64,000 nucleotides of DNA. It comes from Tautonia marina. GTDB taxonomy: Bacteria; Planctomycetota; Planctomycetia; Isosphaerales; Isosphaeraceae. The stretch is taken from NCBI RefSeq assembly GCF_009177065.1, contig NZ_WEZF01000002.1, forward strand, positions 62,001 through 126,000, given 5' to 3'. Shown here in pieces: positions 18,885-26,008 of this stretch; the stretch's first letter is position 1, and each line of letters begins with the position of its first letter. The position numbers and the translations under genes were made by a program. Under the pieces are notes generated by a model. That model saw only the letters and a list, made by a program, of their open reading frames with translations, was not told the DNA's origin and did not search any database.

Positions 18885-20288
18885 CTAGCCGTTTTGGTCC
18901 GGTTCCGGGACAGAAGCACGGTCCTTCTCGCTCGCCCTGGAATCCAGGTTCTCTCGAAGAACTACGGTGCTTCCGTCGGCCAGTCGGGTCTGGCCGCTGG
19001 TGACCACCACGGAGCCCTCGGGTAATCCGTCGAGAATCTCGATCATGTCACCCGACTGAACGCCGGTTCGCACCTGAACTTCGCTCACCCGATCCCCTCC
19101 ACTTGCGGGATCGATCAGAAACAGCTTGACCACGCCGGCAAAACGGACCACCGCCTCGATCGGAACAAGAGTCGCGTCATCCTCTCGCTGCGTCACGATC
19201 CGAGCCTTGGCAAAGCTCCCCGGGCGCAAGATCAATTCCTCGTTCGCAACCGTTGCCTCGACCTCAAAGGTTCGGCTGACGGGATCAATCCTCGGGTTGA
19301 TGCGGGAGATGGTGCCTTGAAACGTCTTGCCAGGATAAGAAGCCACGGAGATCTCCACGACCTGCCCTTCCGCGACGCGGGCGCCGAATCGCTCGGGAAC
19401 ATTCGCCCGAAGTCGCAGGGGATGTTCCAGCACCAGGTCGTACACCGGGTCACCCGGCCGGAGGAACTGCCCCTCCGCCACGTGCCTCTGACTAATCGCA
19501 TAGCGTAGCGAATCCATCGTTTCCACTCCTGGCGGAAGAACCGATGGCTTCGGAGCTTCGATCGTCATCTCCCGAAGGACTTCCGTGGCTTGCTCCATTG
19601 CCACATACGTCGAAAGGGCGTTCGCAATCACCGTCCGGGCGGTCAGGATGGCGTTGTCGAGTGCGGCCTCGGCCACCCTCACCTCACTCTCGGCATCCTG
19701 GAGTTCCTGCACGGTCCCCGCGCTCCGCGATGCAAGCTGTCGCTGGCGGTTCAGTCGGATTTCGGCCAGTTCCAGCGTCGCCTGAGCCTGCTTCACAGGA
19801 GGGGTGTTCCGAATAATTCGGATGACCTCGTCATTCTCTAGAATCGCTTCCGAGATGCCATACTGCGAGGTGAACCGATCCGCGACCTCCGACGAAATCC
19901 CCAGCTTCACCAGCTCTCCAAGGAGCCTCGACCGCGACTCCTCTACTGCGAATCGAGCATCGACTGGGTCCAGTTCAACCAGCGAATCGCCCGGATTCAC
20001 CCGATCTCCCACATCATGCTTCACGGCGATCACCCGGCCGGTCTGTTTCGAACCGAGCGTCACCTCTTCCCAGCCGAACAGGGTTCCGACCACTTCAATC
20101 GAACGCTCAACCGGTTGTCGGAGGGCAGGGGCTGTTGTCACCACGACCGGAGCGACCGGCTCGGTCGAGCCCTCAAGCGATTGATCACCGGCCTCCCCGC
20201 ATCCCGACCCCAGGAACCCCAGGATGCCCAGCAGCGGCACGAGATGAGCCGAGGTTCCCCGCCAACGCCGAGATACGATCGCGATCAT
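18885..20288 (-). CDS. RND efflux periplasmic adaptor (membrane-fusion) lipoprotein
   Basis: 467 aa from ATG 20288, which has GAGG six bases upstream. The N-terminal signal ends in LGFLGSGCGEA, a lipobox-like L-x-G-C, so it is probably a lipoprotein. The barrel-sandwich hybrid is visible (GRVIAVKHDVGDRVNPGDSLVELDP and VAEGQFLRPGDPVYDLV) and flanks an alpha-helical hairpin (~120-240). The beta-barrel segment reads GKTFQGTISRINPRIDPVSRTFEVEATV, typical of the RND adaptor family. The membrane-proximal region ends in LVPIEAVVRFAG...VRTGVQSGDMIEILDGLPEGSVVVTSG. The hairpin is longer than in AcrA, as in adaptors pairing with HAE1 pumps. The gene starts 26 bases after tetR and ends 203 bases before the pump. 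Confidence 0.93.
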   Translation of the reverse strand: MIAIVSRRWRGTSAHLVPLLGILGFLGSGCGEAGDQSLEGSTEPVAPVVVTTAPALRQPVERSIEVVGTLFGWEEVTLGSKQTGRVIAVKHDVGDRVNPGDSLVELDPVDARFAVEESRSRLLGELVKLGISSEVADRFTSQYGISEAILENDEVIRIIRNTPPVKQAQATLELAEIRLNRQRQLASRSAGTVQELQDAESEVRVAEAALDNAILTARTVIANALSTYVAMEQATEVLREMTIEAPKPSVLPPGVETMDSLRYAISQRHVAEGQFLRPGDPVYDLVLEHPLRLRANVPERFGARVAEGQVVEISVASYPGKTFQGTISRINPRIDPVSRTFEVEATVANEELILRPGSFAKARIVTQREDDATLVPIEAVVRFAGVVKLFLIDPASGGDRVSEVQVRTGVQSGDMIEILDGLPEGSVVVTSGQTRLADGSTVVLRENLDSRASEKDRASVPEPDQNG

Positions 20289-20314
20289 GGATTCCTCGAT
20301 CAATGAAGACCCCG

Positions 20315-20953
20315 TCACTCATTGCCCGTCCCGACACCCGTCCGATCCGCAGCAAACCCGAGCAGCAAATCCTCAACCAGGCGACGCGCCAATCCCGTCT
20401 CCAGGTTCGCGCCTTGATACAGATAATCCGCCGTGTAGATGGTGATCAGCCCTTGAACCACCGCGGCACAGCGCCGAGATCGATCCTCGGAGATCATCCC
20501 GGATCGCGCAAGGCGGCGCGTGGTTTCATTCAGGAGATCCGTCATCTGTTTGCCATAGACCGCCACTTGCGACGACAGCCCGGGCGTATTCGGCCCAAAG
20601 AACAGGGCATAGACAAACCGTGCCCGATCCGGCTCCTCTCGGCAGAACGCAAAATGCGCTTCGATCTGATCGCTGAGCGCTTCGACCGGATCACCCGGAC
20701 GCTCGGCGATCGAACGTAACTCCTCAATCAAGCGTCGCATCGGTCGCGAAAGCAGGGCCTGCGCCAACCCCTCCTTGCTCCCGAAGTGGTAGTAGAGCGT
20801 CGGCTTGGTCACTCCTGCCGCCTCGACGATCTCCCGGACTGAAGTCGCGTCGAAGCCCCGATCCGCGAAGAATCGAGCGGCGGCTCGAAGAATTTCACGA
20901 GCCGCATCGCGTTTCTGTTCGTCCGAAACCATCGTGCGTGCAGGTTCAGACAC
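20315..20953 (-). CDS. TetR-family transcriptional regulator of the efflux operon
   Basis: 212 aa. The N-terminal helix-turn-helix reads ILRAAARFFADRGFDATSVREIVEAAGVTKPTLYYHFGSKEGLAQ (residues ~20-63), a textbook TetR DNA-binding domain. The C-terminal ligand-binding half is divergent, as usual. The start is GTG 20953: a strong Shine-Dalgarno sequence GGAGGTGA lies five bases upstream, while the internal ATG at 20932 has none. It is the first gene of the tetR-adaptor-RND operon. A perfect 5+2+5 inverted repeat lies 18 bases upstream, directly after the promoter, so the protein very likely represses its own operon and is released by a pump substrate. Confidence 0.93.
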   Translation of the reverse strand: MSEPARTMVSDEQKRDAAREILRAAARFFADRGFDATSVREIVEAAGVTKPTLYYHFGSKEGLAQALLSRPMRRLIEELRSIAERPGDPVEALSDQIEAHFAFCREEPDRARFVYALFFGPNTPGLSSQVAVYGKQMTDLLNETTRRLARSGMISEDRSRRCAAVVQGLITIYTADYLYQGANLETGLARRLVEDLLLGFAADRTGVGTGNE

Positions 20954-20971
20954 CCTTCACCTCCGCGTGTA

Positions 20972-20983
20972 TACCGAACGGTA
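20972..20983. promoter_or_regulatory. Predicted TetR operator (TACCG-AA-CGGTA)
   Basis: A perfect inverted repeat TACCGAACGGTA lies four bases downstream of the -10 box, so bound repressor would cover the transcription start. TACCG-N2-CGGTA-like palindromes are a common TetR operator class. Assignment to the adjacent TetR is by position. Confidence 0.7.
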
Positions 20984-20986
20984 AGT

Positions 20987-21015
20987 AGTATGATTCCCTC
21001 CTCGAACCTCGTCAA
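20987..21015 (-). promoter_or_regulatory. Sigma-70-type promoter of the tetR-efflux operon
   Basis: Read on the minus strand: -35 TTGACG (21015-21010), a 17-base spacer, and -10 CATACT (20992-20987). Five of six -35 bases and four of six -10 bases match consensus. The operator follows immediately. Confidence 0.65.
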
Positions 21016-21357
21016 GATTTTGCCTGGTTTCGCCCGACCACCTGAGTTGAACGAGGGAATTCCCTGATCGGCCTGGATGGGCCCCCCGTTTCGGCAGGAG
21101 ATGGCCAGTCTGGCCTGGGTCCTTGTTTCGCCAGGCTCCTTATGCTCGGATGAACTCGTGGCTTCGAAGCGAGATCCAGCCCAATCGTGGCATGACCGCG
21201 TTCCGATCCACAAAACATCGGTCGCGACCCGGCGATCAAGGTTCACCGCGATCGTTTCTCTTTGGCCGCCCCGAGGATCTTGATCAACCGATCGCCCTTT
21301 GAAACGAGAGCGCACTGGTCCAGGCCCTCGCCCGACGACGTCCCTCGGAGTCTCACG
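21016..21357. other. Intergenic region without a gene
   Basis: This is the divergent region between the tetR promoter and the M28 peptidase. Short open frames cover parts of it, but none has a ribosome binding site or recognisable product. Presumably it holds the peptidase promoter. Confidence 0.5.
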
Positions 21358-22218
21358 ATGCCTTGTGTCCGTTCCGCCAGCCTCATGACTGGCCTGTTCG
21401 TGCTGATCTCGGCGCTCCCCGCGAGTGCACAGGAACCAGCGCCGATCCCCGTGTCTTCTGACGAGTTGCTCAAGGAGTTGGCGTCGGCTCCTCTCGAAAA
21501 TCCTGACCGGGTCCTCCGGCTCAAGGAACTGTTCGAACAGGCCGGAGCCCCCGCCGAGGCCATCTCGCTTCAAGAAGTTCCTGGACGGACCCCCGAAGAC
21601 CCGATCCTTCACAATGTGATTGCAACCAAACCGGGAGCAACCGACAAGGTCATCGTCGTCGGCGGCCATCTCGACAAGGTTCCAGCCGGCCACGGGATCA
21701 TTGATGATTGGTCCGGCGCCTGCATGACGACCAATCTCTATCAAGCCCTTAAGGATGTGCCCACGCAGCATACGTTCGCCTTCATGGGGTTTGCTCACGA
21801 GGAGCTTGGCCTGCTCGGTTCGCGACGATATGTCGAGGAACTTGGCGAGGAAGGGGTCGGCTCCATCCGGGCAATGGTGAACTTGGAATGCCTTGGCGCC
21901 GGTGGTCCGTTTGTCTGGTCGAACGGCTCGAACGACGACCTCGAAGCCATTGCCCACCGGGTCGCGATGGCCTCAGAACTCCCGCTCGAAAGCCACGTGA
22001 TCCGGGGAGTCGGGGCCGATTCCATCCCCTTCGATCAAGTCGGCATTCCCACCATCACCTTCGACGGTCTGCCGCTCGATCGCTTCGAGCTGATCCACTC
22101 AGACAAGGATCGCTTCGAGAATGTCGAGACCGAGGTCTACGAAACCACCTACGCCCTCGTTCTCAAGTACCTCCTGGAACTTGACCGATCCGAAGACATC
22201 CCGGAAAACAGTCGGTAG
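21358..22218 (+). CDS. Exported M28-family (aminopeptidase-like) metallopeptidase
   Basis: 286 aa from ATG 21358 (GGAG eight bases upstream), with a signal peptide MPCVRSASLMTGLFVLISALPASAQ. M28 enzymes are cocatalytic zinc exopeptidases. The ligand series can be followed: GGHLDKV (His), IDDWSGAC (bridging Asp), FAHEELGLLGSRRYV (catalytic Glu and ligand Glu), VNLECLG (fourth ligand position, Glu where most relatives have Asp) and IHSDKDRFENV (His). The protein is short because the PA-type insert of many M28 enzymes is absent. The longer frame from 21262 is rejected because the signal peptide sits at the chosen start. The DUF362 gene follows 45 bases later and is probably cotranscribed. Confidence 0.85.
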   Translation: MPCVRSASLMTGLFVLISALPASAQEPAPIPVSSDELLKELASAPLENPDRVLRLKELFEQAGAPAEAISLQEVPGRTPEDPILHNVIATKPGATDKVIVVGGHLDKVPAGHGIIDDWSGACMTTNLYQALKDVPTQHTFAFMGFAHEELGLLGSRRYVEELGEEGVGSIRAMVNLECLGAGGPFVWSNGSNDDLEAIAHRVAMASELPLESHVIRGVGADSIPFDQVGIPTITFDGLPLDRFELIHSDKDRFENVETEVYETTYALVLKYLLELDRSEDIPENSR

Positions 22219-22263
22219 GCCCTGCCGAATTCCCCTTCTCTTGCTCGATTCAGGAGTGAGCCG

Positions 22264-23463
22264 ATGCACGATCATCCCGCACCCGATGGACTTTGCGTCC
22301 CTCGCCGAGGCTTCCTGACCGGAGTGGCGGCTCTCTCTGCGCTGGGCGCGCTGAGGGCTTCGGCTCAAGAACCGGGGGCGGCAGTCGACCCCGCCATCCT
22401 TGACGGGCCGCTCGGCATCCCCGGCCCCTACCCCGGCCGAGTGATCGAAGTCCGCAAGCCGGGCATGATTACCAACGGCGTCCGAGATCGCGCCGCCATC
22501 AAGAGTGCTCTCGATCGCGGCATGGCCGAGCTGACCGGCGCGGACGATGCCGTTTCGGCCTGGCGATCGTTCTTCGAGCCCGGCGATGTTGTCGCCATCA
22601 AGATGAATCCTGTCGGCCGTCCCCTGGCGAACAGCTCGACTGAGCTGATGCTCGAAGTCGTCGAGGGGCTCAAATCCGCCGGCGTCAAGACGCGAGACAT
22701 GTTCGTCTTCGAGCGCTACCGATCGGAACTCATTGATGCCGGAATGCACGAAGGAGTTCCCGACGGCATCGCCTGGGGAGGCTTGACCTACGGCAACGAC
22801 CCGTCTCAGCTTGAGATCGCCTGGCCCGATGGCGACGCGGTTTCGGGCTACGACCCCGACGAATATGTCTCCATGAACCTGATCCACAAGGATCATGATC
22901 CCAAGGACGACCGCGCCTTCCGGTCGCACCTGGGCACCCTCATCACGCGCAAGGTGAACAAGGTCGTGCTCTTGCCGGTCCTGAAGGACCACGGCTCGGC
23001 CGGCATTACCGGCGCGCTCAAGAACATGAGCCACGGTCTGGTCAACAATGTCGCCCGGTCGCACAGCTCCGCGGAAGCAAACGTCTGCAACCAGTTCATC
23101 CCCGAGGTCGTAAACCATCCGATCATTCGGAAGAAGTGCGTCCTGCAAATCATGGACGGCATCGTCGGCGTCTACCAGGGCGGCCCCTTTGCCCGAGCAG
23201 AGAATCCTCACTGGACCTGGGAGAACAACGCCCTCTTGCTCGCCACCGACCCGGTCGCCATGGACCGGATCGAATGGGATATGATCGACACCAAGCGACG
23301 CCAGATGGGTCTGGCTCCGGTCGGTGCTGTCGGCAAGCTCGGCATCGATGCTGAACGGGAAGGATTCGACATGCGGCAACCCCAACACGTCGTTCTGTGC
23401 GGCTACCTTGGTCTTGGCGAATATCGTCCGGAAAAGATCGATCACCGCGTCTTCACTGTCTGA
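22264..23463 (+). CDS. Tat-exported DUF362 domain protein
   Basis: 399 aa. The ATG is preceded by AGGAGTGAG. The twin-arginine signal RRGFLTGVAALSALGALRASA occupies residues ~14-35. The DUF362 core runs from GDVVAIKMNPVGRP (~108) through VVEGLKSAGVK, FERYRSELIDAG, KVNKVVLLPVLKDHGSAGITGALKNMSHGLV (~235-265) and MDGIVGVYQGGPFA to ATDPVAMDRIEWDMID. DUF362 proteins often carry a ferredoxin module; none is present here, and only a few Cys remain. Function of the family is unknown. Export through Tat suggests a cofactor inserted in the cytosol. It lies downstream of the M28 peptidase and ends at a strong bidirectional hairpin. Confidence 0.85.
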   Translation: MHDHPAPDGLCVPRRGFLTGVAALSALGALRASAQEPGAAVDPAILDGPLGIPGPYPGRVIEVRKPGMITNGVRDRAAIKSALDRGMAELTGADDAVSAWRSFFEPGDVVAIKMNPVGRPLANSSTELMLEVVEGLKSAGVKTRDMFVFERYRSELIDAGMHEGVPDGIAWGGLTYGNDPSQLEIAWPDGDAVSGYDPDEYVSMNLIHKDHDPKDDRAFRSHLGTLITRKVNKVVLLPVLKDHGSAGITGALKNMSHGLVNNVARSHSSAEANVCNQFIPEVVNHPIIRKKCVLQIMDGIVGVYQGGPFARAENPHWTWENNALLLATDPVAMDRIEWDMIDTKRRQMGLAPVGAVGKLGIDAEREGFDMRQPQHVVLCGYLGLGEYRPEKIDHRVFTV

Positions 23464-23488
23464 GCCCACCGCAATTTCCCAAATCACA

Positions 23489-23524
23489 AAGGGCCCTGGC
23501 GAAACCGAATTCGCCAGGGCCCTT
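23489..23524. terminator. Strong hairpin between convergent genes
   Basis: A perfect 15-base-pair inverted repeat (AAGGGCCCTGGCGAA and its complement) around a six-base loop, placed between the stops of the DUF362 gene and the convergent repeat-protein gene. It probably terminates both transcripts. Confidence 0.85.
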
Positions 23525-23556
23525 CCGCGTTCAGACGCGACTTCGAGCATCACATC

Positions 23557-24918
23557 TTACGGGCACGTTAGGCACGTGGGCACCACAACGGGAACCATCG
23601 AGGTGACGGTCACTGGAACCGGGCGAGCCACCACACGAGGCACACAACGCTGAACCGTGACCGGGACCTGTTCTTCCACCAGGAACGGAACTTGCCGCTC
23701 AGCCGTTTCGGCGACATAGCGGACCTGACGGACAGGAATGCGTTCGACCCGTTCCTCGGTCACATAACGGCAGGTGGTCACCGGCACGCGTTCCACACGT
23801 TCCTCGGCCACCATCCGGGTCATCTGAACCTGATACGGCTCAACCCGTTCCTCGGTCACATAGCGGCAGGTGGTCACCGGCACGCGTTCCACACGTTCCT
23901 CGGCCACCATCCGGGTCATTTGAACCTGATACGGCTCAACCCGTTCCTCGGTCACATAGCGGCAGGTGGTCACCGGCACGCGTTCCACACGCTCCTCGGC
24001 CACCATCCGAGTTGTTTGCACTGGCACCTGTCGCACGCGGGTTTCGGCCACGTAAGAGGTTTCCGAAACCGTCCGTACGACCGGGCGGGAGACAAACACC
24101 CGCCGCGAAACGGTACGGGGAGGGCACTGGACCGCCACGGTTGCAAAGGCCTTCCTCTTGTGATGAAGACACCCCAGCAACCCATGAGGACGAGAACACG
24201 GATCCACCGGAACCGGCACGCGACGCTGGACGATCGGTCCGGGGACCACCTCCATCTGCGTCTCGAACGCTCCGCATTCCTGGACCACCTCACGTTGTGT
24301 GACAACCGGTCGCATGACCCGGTACGTCTGCTCGACCATCGAGGTCTCGACGACCGGACGCATGACCGTATAGCGTCGCTCACGCTCAGCCGTTTCGATC
24401 ACCGGACGCATGACCTGATAACGCCGCTCGCGTTGCTGGGTCTCGACGACCGGACGCATGACCGTATAGCGTCGCTCACGCTCAGCCGTTTCGATCACCG
24501 GACGCATGACCTGATAACGCCGCTCGCGTTGCTGGGTCTCGACGACCGGACGCATCACGGTAAACCGTCGCTCATGCTCGGCCGTCTCGTACACCGGCCG
24601 TGTCACCTGAAAGCGCCGTTCCTGCTCGACGGTTTCCACCACGGGGCGCATCACCTGGTACTGCTCGGTCCGGTAGGCCGTGCGAAACCGGGTCTGCATG
24701 ACCGTGGTGGGCTGGACCTCGTAGACCGTCTCGTAAACGGTCTGCATCACCGTCTCATATCGCGGTGCCATCGCCACGACGTCAATCGTCTGAACCACGG
24801 GCGCGGCACAGATCCGATAGGAAGCGGCACCACAATACGTGGCCTTCGCCGGAGCCGTCGTCCCCAGTACGAGCAGGGCCAGCGCGGCGAGCCGCGTCAA
24901 TCCCTGACTCTTTAACAT
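23557..24918 (-). CDS. Secreted VMRPV/YTV-type repeat protein, Cys-rich
   Basis: 453 aa from ATG 24918, with GGAGGTAAC just upstream. A signal peptide MLKSQGLTRLAALALLVLG...AKA is followed by repeat modules. The N-terminal half has about eight 16-residue units of the form [YF]xVMRPVxETxxRERR (~75-215). The centre is a Cys/His linker with CSRPHGLLGCLHHKR. The C-terminal half has 32-residue units built on YVTEERVEPYQV and MVAEERVERVPVTTCR (~300-410). The tail ends PTCLTCP. Planctomycetes encode large extracellular proteins with 'YTV' repeats proposed to form the proteinaceous cell wall; the YTVMRPV units here look related, though this is a resemblance I could not test. The Cys residues would allow disulfide cross-linking. 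Monocistronic, with a hairpin terminator beyond the stop. Confidence 0.75.
   Translation of the reverse strand: MLKSQGLTRLAALALLVLGTTAPAKATYCGAASYRICAAPVVQTIDVVAMAPRYETVMQTVYETVYEVQPTTVMQTRFRTAYRTEQYQVMRPVVETVEQERRFQVTRPVYETAEHERRFTVMRPVVETQQRERRYQVMRPVIETAERERRYTVMRPVVETQQRERRYQVMRPVIETAERERRYTVMRPVVETSMVEQTYRVMRPVVTQREVVQECGAFETQMEVVPGPIVQRRVPVPVDPCSRPHGLLGCLHHKRKAFATVAVQCPPRTVSRRVFVSRPVVRTVSETSYVAETRVRQVPVQTTRMVAEERVERVPVTTCRYVTEERVEPYQVQMTRMVAEERVERVPVTTCRYVTEERVEPYQVQMTRMVAEERVERVPVTTCRYVTEERVERIPVRQVRYVAETAERQVPFLVEEQVPVTVQRCVPRVVARPVPVTVTSMVPVVVPTCLTCP
23751..24016 (-). repeat. 96-bp in-frame tandem repeats (C-terminal module)
   Basis: Copies begin at 23751, 23847 and 23943 (exact 96-bp period; the third is partial). 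Adjacent copies differ by only a few bases. Each encodes the 32-residue EERVEPYQV/EERVERVPV unit. Confidence 0.9.
24361..24552 (-). repeat. 96-bp in-frame tandem repeats (VMRPV module)
   Basis: Two nearly identical 96-bp copies begin at 24361 and 24457; more diverged copies continue to about 24700. Each encodes two 16-residue VMRPV-x-ET-x-RERRY units. Confidence 0.9.
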
Positions 24919-25680
24919 GATTGTTACCTCCGAGCCGCCTGGCGGCTCTCCTCGCTGGTGCATCACTTAGTCGGCAAGACTCTGGTGCGATCGGAGAATC
25001 GGAACCATCCCTGGAGGATGTCTCCGCTCGCTCTCGACCAACGCTCCCCCGAATTCCTTCGGTACGATGCGATGATCGGATCGAACTCTCCAAGCCAATA
25101 TAACATGGGCAACTTGGATCGTCGGGAGAAAACACCTCGTTCGAACCACCCCTAACCCCTACAGGCCGCACATTTTCCCCATTCTTCGGAGTGTTGCGGT
25201 CCTGTTTCGGACTCCAGGGCAGTGAAGGAAGTAATTGGCTGGGGGAGCAATCCGAAGGATCAGCCTCGGCCCAGCACCTTAGGATGGAACGCAATCCGGA
25301 TGCCCGAGCTGCCTCCCCACCACACCGTCATTTCCGATCTTCATGCGGAAGAATGGGTTCAGTCGAATCCGTTGAATCGAATTGGCTCCTCAATCGATTC
25401 AACCGATCCCAGTTCGTGTCGTTCTTACAAGAACGAGCCCCGATCCATCACCTCAATGCAAATCACGCTCCTCGATCAGAGCCCAACGCGACGTCGATCG
25501 CGCCAGGATCGTTGAGCAACGCAATTCCAAGTGGACCGCACTTTTTCAAGATGTATTGAAACCCGTCTTCCAAAGCTCGATTTTCTGCTTTATACTGCGG
25601 GGTGATGACAATGCCCGCATACCAGCGATCTGCTCCGGTCTCTCCGATGAGGGAGAGCAACTTCAGAAGGGGGCGATGCG
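24919..25680. other. Long intergenic region, no confident gene
   Basis: 762 bases between two divergent genes. It should hold the promoters of both. A GAGCCGC-CTG-GCGGCTC hairpin (24932-24948) sits directly before the ribosome binding site of the repeat-protein gene. Base composition is less GC-rich and codon-like periodicity is weak. One short minus-strand frame (25463-25660) is listed separately as doubtful. Confidence 0.5.
25463..25660 (-). CDS. Doubtful small ORF, no recognised family
   Basis: 65 codons from a TTG at 25660, with the frame remaining open further upstream. The translation (GADRWYAGIVITPQY, then LEDGFQYILKKCGPLGIALL) has a balanced composition unlike the Arg/Pro/Ser-rich shadow frames of this genome, which is the only reason to list it. 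There is no good ribosome binding site, and an extended version would overlap the start of the divergent gene at 25681. It could be a remnant of a longer gene. Confidence 0.2.
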   Translation of the reverse strand: MLSLIGETGADRWYAGIVITPQYKAENRALEDGFQYILKKCGPLGIALLNDPGAIDVALGSDRGA

Positions 25681-26001
25681 ATGTCGCACGATCGGGCCAC
25701 GGTTCTGTCAGTGCGTATTGAGGCGTTCGAGGATACTCGGGAAGATTCCTTGATCGAATGGTTGGAGTGCTGGGAATGCGGGAGCCGACTGCTTCTGTCT
25801 CAGCCCGATTCGGAGGAACCCCACCGCTTCCTTGGGACGTGTGGAGACTGTGGGCAATGGTATCTCATCGAGCAGCCGGAAATGGTCTCCCGACTGTTCA
25901 TGATTGAACTGCCCCAACTCACGGAAACCGAACTGAACCGTCTGACCCAACCCACGCGCTCCCTCGCAGGGCCAGACCGAACGCTCCAGGCCGGGGCCTG
26001 A
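25681..26001 (+). CDS. Small Cys4 putative zinc-ribbon protein, unknown function
   Basis: 106 aa. AAGGGGGCG lies upstream of the ATG. The centre has two CxxC pairs, CWECGSRLLL and CGDCGQWYLI (~30-60), spaced as in a zinc ribbon. The flanks are acidic and Leu-rich. No family name is recognised; proteins of this size with a single ribbon are frequent in planctomycetes. It converges on the RNase R gene, leaving only seven bases between stops. Confidence 0.6.
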   Translation: MSHDRATVLSVRIEAFEDTREDSLIEWLECWECGSRLLLSQPDSEEPHRFLGTCGDCGQWYLIEQPEMVSRLFMIELPQLTETELNRLTQPTRSLAGPDRTLQAGA

Positions 26002-26008
26002 AGTCTTG

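Noticed and set aside
22099-23553. 484-codon minus-strand open frame
   Set aside because: Antisense to the DUF362 gene; no family match and it crosses the terminator hairpin.
23751-24552. Regular repeats considered as a CRISPR array
   Set aside because: The 96-bp period is continuous, in frame and coding, with no unique spacers.
23692-24915. 407-codon plus-strand open frame
   Set aside because: It is antisense to the repeat protein and reads His/Leu-rich repeats created by the 96-bp units; no ribosome binding site, and the minus-strand gene has a signal peptide and strong Shine-Dalgarno sequence.
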